64,000 nucleotides of DNA from Symsagittifera roscoffensis (Eukaryota > Xenacoelomorpha > Acoela > Convolutidae). The notes under the pieces are model-generated. The model was not told the DNA's origin, did not search any database, and saw only the letters and a list, made by a program, of their open reading frames with translations. Of this stretch, positions 47,222-58,600 are shown in pieces; position 1 is the stretch's first letter, and every line of letters starts with the position of its first letter. The stretch covers positions 46,357,467 through 46,421,466 of the forward strand of contig NC_087070.1 in assembly GCF_963678635.1 (NCBI RefSeq). Reading direction: 5' to 3'. The position numbers and the translations under genes are program-made.

Positions 47222-48676
47222 GATGGACAGACTCAAAAGAATGGTGGAAACAAACAAACAGCGGTTTGAGCTCAAAGGAACGTACTCTAACCCACACTGG
47301 AACCAGTTGGCAGTGGTCGACAACTGCATCTTCTTAGTTGACAATTGTCTTGCGGTTTAAGTGCAACTAATTCCAGCAGTCATGAAGAGGACCCAGTGGG
47401 CACTCGGGTCAAGAAGTAAGGGAGGGTGTGCCACGATACCTAGTGGCCCCACATGTACAAGGATGGTAAGAACGCTAAATAACTAACACTAAAAAACGCC
47501 TCAAAACTTTTACTAATGTTGACGCAGCCGGGCTAAGAATTACAACTAGATTATGTGAGGCGTTTTTTGGTGTTATGTGAGGCGTTTTTATGGGTTATAT
47601 TTTGTGGGCTAAAGGCATGGACAGAACACTTAACCATTCTGTTTCCTGGATGATATTTTAATTTTGTCTAAAGGGGAAGACTTAGCAAGAAAAGCTAGTG
47701 GGCAAACTTACAAAAAATCTCGAAAAAAAAATTAAGCGTTATAGGTTTCGAAATGCTGGCCCCAATCTGAAAAAGACGAAAAGATTGTAGATATGTCTAT
47801 TGAGATAGATACGTCTATTGAATCAATTAACAGAGCAGTAAGCTAGGAGAAAACATTTCAGTCAAACGGAACGAAAACATTCTAGACTAGAAAGTTGAGA
47901 ACGAAAGAAGTACTAGACACGTCATCCAATGGCTGCCATAGCAACCAAATCGTTCAGAACGGAAAATATTTCAACCGTAACGGAATGGATCGACTATCAC
48001 GTCCGTCAACGCAGCAAAACAACAGCCCATCAAAGCAAACAAACAGTTTCACTCATATTCAACTCAGAAATCAGCTGGTAGAAATCTCAGAAAAAGCAAA
48101 CGAATGTAAAATGAGCAATCAACAGAAGCCGTATGATTGGTGGTCAGAAGCGCACGAAGAAAGATGGAGGGTAAAAAGTCGAGACGAGAGCCTAATAAAA
48201 GCACGTTGGACCAGAGCTATGAGCAATGCGAATGGAGTATCAGAGGAAGAAGAGGCAACGGAAACCCTCCAAAGACACGAAAATTAATAAGGGGAGAAGA
48301 AAGAACATAAATAGTTCAGAAAGCGGAACGAGGCAACCGCAACACAGATTCAAATGCGACCTGACCAATGAGGAGCAAAGAATAAAGGACAATCAGCCAC
48401 TCAGTAATAACCCAGTAGAGATCAAACAGGGAAACTCTGGACAAATTGAGGACGTCCACACAAGGCCCAAAACAGGTGATCAAAGTAGACCTGACAACTA
48501 CCAAAGAGTACCCTCAAAAAATTAGTTTCATAGAACTACCACGCATTAGCCATTTGTCACGGAAGGATAGTTTCCGACTGTCAGAGCAGCTCGTTGAAGG
48601 AAGCCTTTCTAATCCATCGAGATATTCGGCAAAAAGCTACTTGTTGAACTTATATCTGAAGTCGCGTGGATGGACA

Positions 48677-49220
48677 CAGGGCTTGGTAAAAGTCATTTGG
48701 TGACCAATAAATTGCAATTAATTGGATGCAATTAATTGACTTCTTTGTTTTTCCAATTTTGACTATTGACAAAATCCGCCAATTAATTGAAGGTTTGCAA
48801 GCTTTGAAATTTATATGATTTTGTCTTTGAAATGTAAATCTATTATTGATTTCGTAGTAACAAGCCTTCTTAAAAAGAAAAAGTGTACAAACAAATCAGC
48901 GAACAGTGTTTATCAAGATGTACAATATTTGAGGCCAACTTCCAACATGGCAGAAAGATTTTTCAGCAAAGCGGGATTTGCTTTTGGTGACTTACGACAG
49001 AGTATTTTGCCGATGAACCTTGAAATGCAGCTGTTCCTGAATGTTAACAATTACTTTTGGTCGGAAACTAACGTTGCTAAATCTATGAATGAGACCCAAT
49101 TAATTGCAATTAATTGATAATTGACAAAGCTTGAGCAAACAATTCAATTAATAGACAATCTTTTTGTCAATTAACAAGTATTTGACTTTTTGTCTACCAA
49201 TTGACTTTTACCAACCCCTG
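48677..49220 (+). mobile_element. hAT-family miniature element, copy 3
   Basis: 544 bp, with the same flanking GATGGACA duplications. It is longer than copies 1-2 because of extra aattaattg motifs near the left end. The dimerisation frame 48815-49117 is intact. Confidence 0.93.
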
Positions 49221-50675
49221 GATGGACAGACTCAAAAGAATGGTGGAAACAAACAAACAGGGGTTTGAGCTCAAAGGAACGTATTCTAACCCACACTGGA
49301 ACCAGTTGGCAGTGGTCGACAACTGCATCTTCTTAGTTGACAATTGTCTTGCGGTTTAAGTGCAACTAATTCCAGCAGTCATGAAGAGGACCCAGTGGGC
49401 ACTCGGGTCAAGAAGTAAGGGAGGGTGTGCCACGATACCTAGTGGCCCCACATGTACAAGGATGGTAAGAACGCTAAATAACTAACACTAAAAAACGCCT
49501 CAAAACTTTTACTAATGTTGACGCAGCCGGGCTAAGAATTACAACTAGATTATGTGAGGCGTTTTTTGGTGTTATGTGAGGCGTTTTTATGGGTTATATT
49601 TTGTGGGCTAAAGGCATGGATAGAACACTTAACCATTCTGTTTCCTGGATGATATTTTAATTTTGTCTAAAGGGGAAGACTTAGCAAGAAAAGCTAGTGG
49701 GCAAACTTACAAAAAATCTCGAAAAAAAAATTAAGCGTTATAGGTTTCGAAATGCTGGCCCCAATCTGAAAAAGACGAAAAGATTGTAGATATGTCTATT
49801 GAGATAGATACGTCTATTGAATCAATTAACAGAGCAGTAAGCTAGGAGAAAACATTTCAGTCAAACGGAACGAAAACATTCTAGACTAGAAAGTTGAGAA
49901 CGAAAGAAGTACTAGACACGTCATCCAATGGCTGCCATAGCAACCAAATCGTTCAGAACGGAAAATATTTCAACCGTAACGGAATGGATCGACTATCACG
50001 TCCGTCAACGCAGCAAAACAACAGCCCATCAAAGCAAACAAACAGTTTCACTCATATTCAACTCAGAAATCAGCTGGTAGAAATCTCAGAAAAAGCAAAC
50101 GAATGTAAAATGAGCAATCAACAGAAGCCGTATGATTGGTGGTCAGAAGCGCACGAAGAAAGATGGAGGGTAAAAAGTCGAGACGATAGCCTAATAAAAG
50201 CACGTTGGACCAGAGCTATGAGCAATGCGAATGGAGTATCAGAGGAAGAAGAGGCAACGGAAACCCTCCAAAGACACGAAAATTAATTAGGGGAGAAGAA
50301 AGAACATAAATAGTTCAGAAAGCGGAACGAGGCAACCGCAACACAGATTCAAATGCGACCTGACCAATGAGGAGCAAAGAATAAAGGACAATCAGCCACT
50401 CAGTAATAACCCAGTAGAGATCAAACAGGGAAACTCTGGACAAATTGAGGACGTCCACACAAGGCCCAAAACAGGTGATCAAAGTAGACCTGACAACTAC
50501 CAAAGAGTACCCTCAAAAAATTAGTTTCATAGAACTACCACGCATTAGCCATTTGTCACGGAAGGATAGTTTCCGACTGTCAGAGCAGCTCGTTGAAGGA
50601 AGCCTTTCTAATCCATCGAGATATTCGGCAAAAAGCTACTTGTTGAACTTATATCTGAAGTCGCGTGGATGGACA

Positions 50676-51217
50676 CAGGGCTTGGTAAAAGTCATTTGGT
50701 GACCAATAAATTGCAATTAATTGGATGCAATTAATTGACTTCTTTGTTTTTCCAATTTTTGACTATTGACAAAATCCGCCAATTAATTGCAATTAATTGA
50801 AGGTTTGCAAACTTTGAAATTTATATGATTTTGTCTTTGAAATGTAAAGCTATTATTGATTTCGTAGTAACAAGCCTTCTTAAAAAAAAGTGTACAAAGA
50901 AATCAGCGAACAGTGTTTATCAAGATGTACAATATTTGAGGCCAACTTCCAACATGGCAGAAAAATTTTCCAGCAAAGCGGGATTTGCTTTTGGTGACTT
51001 ACGGCAGAGTATTTTGCCGATGAAACTTGAAACGCAGCTGTTCCTGAATGTTAACAATTAATTTTGGTCGGAAACTGACGTTGCTAAAGCTATGAATGAG
51101 ACCCAATTAATTGATAATTGACAAAGCTTGAGCGAACAATTCAATTAATTGACAATCTTTTTGTCAATATACAAGTAATTGACTTTTTGTCTACCAATTG
51201 ACTTTTACCAACCCCTG
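50676..51217 (+). mobile_element. hAT-family miniature element, copy 4
   Basis: 542 bp, same site and duplications. The transposase remnant (50825-51061) is shortened by a new stop after L-F-L-N-V-N-N and has several amino-acid changes relative to copy 3. Confidence 0.92.
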
Positions 51218-52685
51218 GATGGACAGACTCAAAAGAATGGTGGAAACAAACAAACAGGGGTTTGAGCTCAAAAGAACGTACTCTAACCCACACTGGAACC
51301 AGTTGGCAGTGGTCGACAACTGCATCTTCTTAGTTGACAATTGTCTTGCGGTTTAAGTGCAACTAATTCCAGCAGTCATGAAGAGGACCCAGTGGGCACT
51401 CGGGTCAAGAAGTAAGGGAGGGTGTACCACGATACCTAGTGGCCCCACATGTACAAGGATGGTAAGAACGCTAAATACCTAACACTAAAAAACGCCTCAA
51501 AACTTTTACTAATGTTGACGCAGCCGGGCTAAGAATTACAACTAGATTATGTGAGGCGTTTTTTGGTGTTATGTGAGGCGTTTTTATGGGTTATATTTTG
51601 TGGGCTAAAGGCATGGACAGAACACTTAACCATTCTGTTTCCTGGATGATATTTTAATTTTGTCTAAAGGGGAAGACTTAGCAAGAAAAGCTAGTGGGCA
51701 AACTTACAAAAAATCTCGAAAAAAAAATTAAGCGTTACAGGTTTCGAAATGCTGGCCCCAATCTGAAAAAGACGAAAAGATTGTAGATATGTCTATTGAG
51801 ATAGATACGTCTATTGAATCAATTAACAGAGCAGTAAGCTAGGAGAAAACATTTCAGTCAAACGGAACGAAAACATTCTAGACTAGAAAGTTGAGAACGA
51901 AAGAAGTACTAGACACGTCATCCAATGGCTGCCATAGCAACCAAATCGTTCAGAACGGAAAATATTTCAACCGTAACGGAATGGATCGACTATCACGTCC
52001 GTCAACGCAGCAAAACAACAGCCCATCAAAGCAAACAAACAGTTTCACTCATATTCAACTCAGAAATCAGCTGGTAGAAATCTCAGAAAAAGCAAACGAA
52101 TGTAAAATGAGCAATCAACAGAAGCCGTATGATTGGTGGTCAGAAGCGCACGAAGAAAGATGGAGGGTAAAAAGTCGAGACGAGAGCCTAATAAAAGCAC
52201 GCTGGACCAGAGCTATGAGCAATGCGAATGGAGTATCAGAGGAAGAAGAGGCAACGGAAACCCTCCAAAGACACGAAAATTAATTAGGGGAGAAGAAAGA
52301 ACATAAATAGTTCAGAAAGCGGAACGAGGCAACCGCAACACAGATTCAAATGCGACCTGACCAATGAGGAGCAAAGAATAAAGGACAATCAGCCACTCAG
52401 TAATAACCCAGTAGAGATCAAACAGGGAAACTCTGGACAAATTGAGGACGTCCACACAAGGCCCAAAACAGGTGATCATAGTAGACTTGACAACTACCAA
52501 AGAAAATAACGAGGACCCTCACTCAAAAAATTAGTTTCATAGAACCACCACGCATTAGCCGTTTGTCACGGAAGGATAGTTTCCGACTGTCAGAGCAGCT
52601 CGGTGAAGGAAGCCTTTCTAATCCATCGAGATATTCGGCAAAAAGCTACTTGTTGAACTTATATCTGAAGTCGCGTTGATGGACA

Positions 52686-53234
52686 CAGGGCTTGGTAAAA
52701 GTCAATTGGTGACCAATTAATTGCATTTAATTGGATGCAATTATTTGACTTCTTTGTTTTTCCAATTTTTGACTATTGACAAAATCCGCCAATTAATTGC
52801 AATTAATTGAAGGTTTGCAAACTTTGAAATTTATATAATTTTTTCTTTGAAATGTAAAGCTATTATTGATTTCGTAGTAACAAGCCTTCTTAAAAAAAAG
52901 TGTACAAAGAAATCAGCGAGCAGTGTTTATCAAGATGTACAATATTTGAGGCCAACTTCCAACATGGCAGAAAGATTTTTCAGCAAAGCGGGATTTGCTT
53001 TTGGTGACTTACGACAGAGTATTTTGCCGATGAACCTTGAAATGCGGCTGTTCCTGAATGCTGAATGTTAACAATTAGTTTTGGTCGGAAACTGACGTTG
53101 CTAAAGCTATGAATGAGACCCAATTAATTGATAATTGACAAAGCTTGAGCAAACAATTCAATTAATTGACAATCTTTTTGTCAATTAACAAGTAATTGAC
53201 TTTTTGTCTACCAATTGACTTTTACCAACCCCTG
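52686..53234 (+). mobile_element. hAT-family miniature element, copy 5
   Basis: 549 bp, same site. The target duplication GATGGACA is kept on both sides. The remnant frame (52847-53071) ends early after a short local duplication (ctgaatgctgaatg). Confidence 0.92.
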
Positions 53235-54004
53235 GATGGACAGACTCAAAAGAATGGTGGAAACAAATAAACAGGGGTTTGAGCTCAAAGGAACGTACTC
53301 TAACCCACACTGGAACCAGTTGGCAGTGGTCGACAACTGCATCTTCTTAGTTGACAATTGTCTTGCGGTTTAAGTGCAACTAATTCCAGCAGTCATGAAG
53401 TTGAAACAGTGGGCACTCGGGTCAAGAAGTAAGGGAGGGTGTGCCACGATACCTAGTGGCCCCACATGTACAAGGATGGTAAGAACGCTAAATACCTAAC
53501 ACTAAAAAACGCCTCAAAACTTTTACTAATGTTGACGCAGCCGGGCTAAGAATTACAACTAGATTATGTGGGGCGTTTTTTGGTGTTATGTGAGGCGTTT
53601 TTATGGGTTATATTTTGTGGGCTAAAGGCATGGACAGAACACTTAACCATTCTGTTTCCTGGATGATATTTTAATTTTGTCTAAAGGGGAAGACTTAGCA
53701 AGAAAAGCTAGTGGGCAAACTTACAAAAAATCTCGAAAAAAAAATTAAGCGTTATAGGTTTCGAAATGCTGGCCCCAATCTGAAAAAGACGAAAAGATTG
53801 TAGATATGTCTATTGAGATAGATACGTCTATTGAATCAATTAACAGAGCAGTAAGCTAGGAGAAAACATTTCAGTCAAACGGAACGAAAACATTCTAGAA
53901 AGTTGAGAACGAAAGAAGTACTAGACACGTCATCCAATGGCTGCCATAGCAACCAAATCGTTCAGAACGGAAAATAGTTCAACCGTAACGGAATGGATCG
54001 ACTA

Positions 54005-54066
54005 CTCAGCGTATACATAGTGCGTTCCGGGGAGTTCGGCGTGGGTTCGATTCTCACCTAAGTCGT
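54005..54066 (+). repeat. tRNA-like sequence at the array breakpoint
   Basis: The T-arm-like GTGGGTTCGATTCTCAC (54045-54061) pairs 4 of 5. An A-box equivalent is weak (tactcagcgtatacatagtg). It is probably a SINE head whose insertion or recombination coincides with the end of the 2-kb array. Confidence 0.45.
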
Positions 54067-54618
54067 TTCATTTGAGAGTCCTATTTGAGCCGAACCTGAC
54101 AGAACATAAAATGCTAATATTTTAATCGGTTCAAAATTGGTTTGCAATTGAGTATCTGTTAATTAAACTGCGTGAACTAAGTATGAACTCATTGTGAAAA
54201 AACACATAAATCACACAAATCAGGGCATGAACACGCCCACTTTTTAACTTGATACGTGTAATGTTGTTGCTAATTCCGTGCAATAAAAATTACTAAAATT
54301 CGTTGTTTATTGATTCTCTTGAATAAAACCGATTCTGTTTCCTGTTTTTATAAGTTATGAAAAAGTTATAAAAAAGGCCAGAATAAGTGCAGGTTGCTTC
54401 AGGAGAAAAGATATTTTCGAGTTTCAGAAAAATTAGCAAAAAATGAAAAGAATGTTCTGACTCATGGATGAAACAGCGTTGCTCAGTGAAAAGTTAACTG
54501 AACGGCTACCATATTGGTTGTTTGGCCCTTCGACAAATAGTCGTAATGTTAGTGGCTTTAAAGCACGAATCTAGTTTTAATTCAATATTGCTCAAATCCT
54601 AGTTTTTTTCTCGTTTTG
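54005..54618. other. Spacer between the two satellite arrays, with a tRNA-like start
   Basis: 614 bp. The 2-kb array stops abruptly mid-unit at 54004. The next bases (about 54005-54066) include ggagttcggcgtgggttcgattctcac, which has a tRNA B box (GGTTCGATTCTC). The remainder is AT-rich, without repeats or coding that I can see. Confidence 0.55.
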
Positions 54619-55042
54619 TCTTTGTGACTTGGCTGGCGTCGAGAAACAGTCGAAGTTTGTTGTTTAGGGGAAAAAGCGCTGCAAAATTGCGCCTACAAAA
54701 AAGAGCAAATGGAAACGTCTGTGTCGCTAAACTGCAGGAGATCAAAGTGGACACAACTAAGGAGGCATGTCTGATTCTTGAAGCTTGTAGGAGGAAGGTT
54801 CGCTTCTCCTCCTCAGCTAAGAATCAGAGGGGTCATTGTGTCTTTACCATCAAGTTGGCGAAAGTGTACGAGAACTCAGGAGGCCTGTCAGATCCTGGAA
54901 GCTGGTAAGAGGAATATGCGCTTCTGCTCCACAGCAAAGAATCAGAGGTGTGCGAGAGGTGTGCCAAAGTGTGCGAGAGTGAAACGACGGCTAGTACGTT
55001 ATCGTTGTGTGACTTGGCCTGCTGTACCCGATTACAGAACAT

Positions 55043-55629
55043 GAAACAGTCGAAGTTTGTTGTTTAGGGGAAAAAGCGCTGCAAAATTGCGCCTACAAAA
55101 AAGAGCAAATGGAAACGTCTGTGTCGCTAAACTGCAGGAGATCAAAGTGGACACAACTAAGGAGGCATGTCTGATTCTTGAAGCTTGTAGGAGGAAGGTT
55201 CGCTTCTCCTCCTCAGCTAACAGAAACAGTCGAAGTTTCTCCTCGACTGTTTAGGGGAAAAAGCGCTGCAAAATTGCGCCTACAAAAAAGAGCAAATGGA
55301 AACGTCTGTGTCGCTAAACTGCAGGAGATCAAAGTGGACACAACTAAGGAGGCATGTCTGATTCTTGAAGCTTGTAGGAGGAAGGTTCGCTTCTCCTCCT
55401 CAGCTAAGAATCAGAGGGGTCATTGTGTCTTTACCATCAAGTTGGCGAAAGTGTACGAGAACTCAGGAGGCCTGTCAGATCCTGGAAGCTGGTAAGAGGA
55501 ATATGCGCTTCTGCTCCACAGCAAAGAATCAGAGGTGTGCGAGAGGTGTGCCAAAGTGTGCGAGAGTGAAACGACGGCTAGTACGTTATCGTTGTGTGAC
55601 TTGGCCTGCTGTACCCGATTACAGAACAT
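55043..55629 (+). repeat. One 587-bp unit: internal structure of three related sub-repeats
   Basis: The sub-block 'aaggaggcatgtctgattcttgaagc...ctaagaatcagagg' occurs nearly identically in B and A. A third, diverged version (caggaggcctgtcagatcctggaagctgg... aagaatcagagg, about 55465-55535) lies in the tail of A. The unit therefore has an old duplication (B/A type versus tail type) overlaid by a recent one (B versus A). Confidence 0.85.
55225..55251 (+). repeat. Perfect 7-bp-stem hairpin specific to the A sub-unit
   Basis: CAGTCGA, a short loop, then TCGACTG forms a perfect stem at the start of A in each 587-bp unit. B has gttgttt instead of the ctcctcgactgttt stretch and cannot form it. Repeated every 587 bp. 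Confidence 0.8.
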
Positions 55630-58600
55630 GAAACAGTCGAAGTTTGTTGTTTAGGGGAAAAAGCGCTGCAAAATTGCGCCTACAAAAAAGAGCAAATGGA
55701 AACGTCTGTGTCGCTAAACTGCAGGAGATCAAAGTGGACACAACTAAGGAGGCATGTCTGATTCTTGAAGCTTGTAGGAGGAAGGTTCGCTTCTCCTCCT
55801 CAGCTAACAGAAACAGTCGAAGTTTCTCCTCGACTGTTTAGGGGAAAAAGCGCTGCAAAATTGCGCCTACAAAAAAGAGCAAATGGAAACGTCTGTGTCG
55901 CTAAACTGCAGGAGATCAAAGTGGACACAACTAAGGAGGCATGTCTGATTCTTGAAGCTTGTAGGAGGAAGGTTCGCTTCTCCTCCTCAGCTAAGAATCA
56001 GAGGGGTCATTGTGTCTTTACCATCAAGTTGGCGAAAGTGTACGAGAACTCAGGAGGCCTGTCAGATCCTGGAAGCTGGTAAGAGGAATATGCGCTTCTG
56101 CTCCACAGCAAAGAATCAGAGGTGTGCGAGAGGTGTGCCAAAGTGTGCGAGAGTGAAACGACGGCTAGTACGTTATCGTTGTGTGACTTGGCCTGCTGTA
56201 CCCGATTACAGAACATGAAACAGTCGAAGTTTGTTGTTTAGGGGAAAAAGCGCTGCAAAATTGCGCCTACAAAAAAGAGCAAATGGAAACGTCTGTGTCG
56301 CTAAACTGCAGGAGATCAAAGTGGACACAACTAAGGAGGCATGTCTGATTCTTGAAGCTTGTAGGAGGAAGGTTCGCTTCTCCTCCTCAGCTAACAGAAA
56401 CAGTCGAAGTTTCTCCTCGACTGTTTAGGGGAAAAAGCGCTGCAAAATTGCGCCTACAAAAAAGAGCAAATGGAAACGTCTGTGTCGCTAAACTGCAGGA
56501 GATCAAAGTGGACACAACTAAGGAGGCATGTCTGATTCTTGAAGCTTGTAGGAGGAAGGTTCGCTTCTCCTCCTCAGCTAAGAATCAGAGGGGTCATTGT
56601 GTCTTTACCATCAAGTTGGCGAAAGTGTACGAGAACTCAGGAGGCCTGTCAGATCCTGGAAGCTGGTAAGAGGAATATGCGCTTCTGCTCCACAGCAAAG
56701 AATCAGAGGTGTGCGAGAGGTGTGCCAAAGTGTGCGAGAGTGAAACGACGGCTAGTACGTTATCGTTGTGTGACTTGGCCTGCTGTACCCGATTACAGAA
56801 CATGAAACAGTCGAAGTTTGTTGTTTAGGGGAAAAAGCGCTGCAAAATTGCGCCTACAAAAAAGAGCAAATGGAAACGTCTGTGTCGCTAAACTGCAGGA
56901 GATCAAAGTGGACACAACTAAGGAGGCATGTCTGATTCTTGAAGCTTGTAGGAGGAAGGTTCGCTTCTCCTCCTCAGCTAACAGAAACAGTCGAAGTTTC
57001 TCCTCGACTGTTTAGGGGAAAAAGCGCTGCAAAATTGCGCCTACAAAAAAGAGCAAATGGAAACGTCTGTGTCGCTAAACTGCAGGAGATCAAAGTGGAC
57101 ACAACTAAGGAGGCATGTCTGATTCTTGAAGCTTGTAGGAGGAAGGTTCGCTTCTCCTCCTCAGCTAAGAATCAGAGGGGTCATTGTGTCTTTACCATCA
57201 AGTTGGCGAAAGTGTACGAGAACTCAGGAGGCCTGTCAGATCCTGGAAGCTGGTAAGAGGAATATGCGCTTCTGCTCCACAGCAAAGAATCAGAGGTGTG
57301 CGAGAGGTGTGCCAAAGTGTGCGAGAGTGAAACGACGGCTAGTACGTTATCGTTGTGTGACTTGGCCTGCTGTACCCGATTACAGAACATGAAACAGTCG
57401 AAGTTTGTTGTTTAGGGGAAAAAGCGCTGCAAAATTGCGCCTACAAAAAAGAGCAAATGGAAACGTCTGTGTCGCTAAACTGCAGGAGATCAAAGTGGAC
57501 ACAACTAAGGAGGCATGTCTGATTCTTGAAGCTTGTAGGAGGAAGGTTCGCTTCTCCTCCTCAGCTAACAGAAACAGTCGAAGTTTCTCCTCGACTGTTT
57601 AGGGGAAAAAGCGCTGCAAAATTGCGCCTACAAAAAAGAGCAAATGGAAACGTCTGTGTCGCTAAACTGCAGGAGATCAAAGTGGACACAACTAAGGAGG
57701 CATGTCTGATTCTTGAAGCTTGTAGGAGGAAGGTTCGCTTCTCCTCCTCAGCTAAGAATCAGAGGGGTCATTGTGTCTTTACCATCAAGTTGGCGAAAGT
57801 GTACGAGAACTCAGGAGGCCTGTCAGATCCTGGAAGCTGGTAAGAGGAATATGCGCTTCTGCTCCACAGCAAAGAATCAGAGGTGTGCGAGAGGTGTGCC
57901 AAAGTGTGCGAGAGTGAAACGACGGCTAGTACGTTATCGTTGTGTGACTTGGCCTGCTGTACCCGATTACAGAACATGAAACAGTCGAAGTTTGTTGTCT
58001 AGGGGAAAAAGCGCTGCAAAATTGCGCCTACAAAAAAGAGCAAATGGAAACGTCTGTGTCGCTAAACTGCAGGAGATCAAAGTGGACACAACTAAGGAGG
58101 CATGTCTGATTCTTGAAGCTTGTAGGAGGAAGGTTCGCTTCTCCTCCTCAGCTAACAGAAACAGTCGAAGTTTCTCCTCGACTGTTTAGGGGAAAAAGCG
58201 CTGCAAAATTGCGCCTACAAAAAAGAGCAAATGGAAACGTCTGTGTCGCTAAACTGCAGGAGATCAAAGTGGACACAACTAAGGAGGCATGTCTGATTCT
58301 TGAAGCTTGTAGGAGGAAGGTTCGCTTCTCCTCCTCAGCTAAGAATCAGAGGGGTCATTGTGTCTTTACCATCAAGTTGGCGAAAGTGTACGAGAACTCA
58401 GGAGGCCTGTCAGATCCTGGAAGCTGGTAAGAGGAATATGCGCTTCTGCTCCACAGCAAAGAATCAGAGGTGTGCGAGAGGTGTGCCAAAGTGTGCGAGA
58501 GTGAAACGACGGCTAGTACGTTATCGTTGTGTGACTTGGCCTGCTGTACCCGATTACAGAACATGAAACAGTCGAAGTTTGTTGTTTAGGGGAAAAAGCG

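Larger units (their letters stand above)
43908..54004 (+). repeat. Tandem array of ~1.84-2.02-kb units (five full, one partial)
   Basis: Units begin at the gtttttatgggttatattttgtgg landmark: 43908, 45745, 47584, 49583, 51580 and 53597. Lengths are about 1837, 1839, 1999, 1997 and 2017 bp, plus 408 bp of a sixth. Units 1-2 form one size variant and 3-5 another. Within a variant, copies are nearly identical. Each full unit carries the same hAT miniature element at the same place. A 130-codon frame is open in units 3-5 (47895-48287, 49894-50286, 51891-52283) and I cannot assign it. A segment after each hAT copy weakly resembles the polyprotein of Ty3/Gypsy-like LTR elements, so the unit may include a fossil of such an element. 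Confidence 0.93.
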
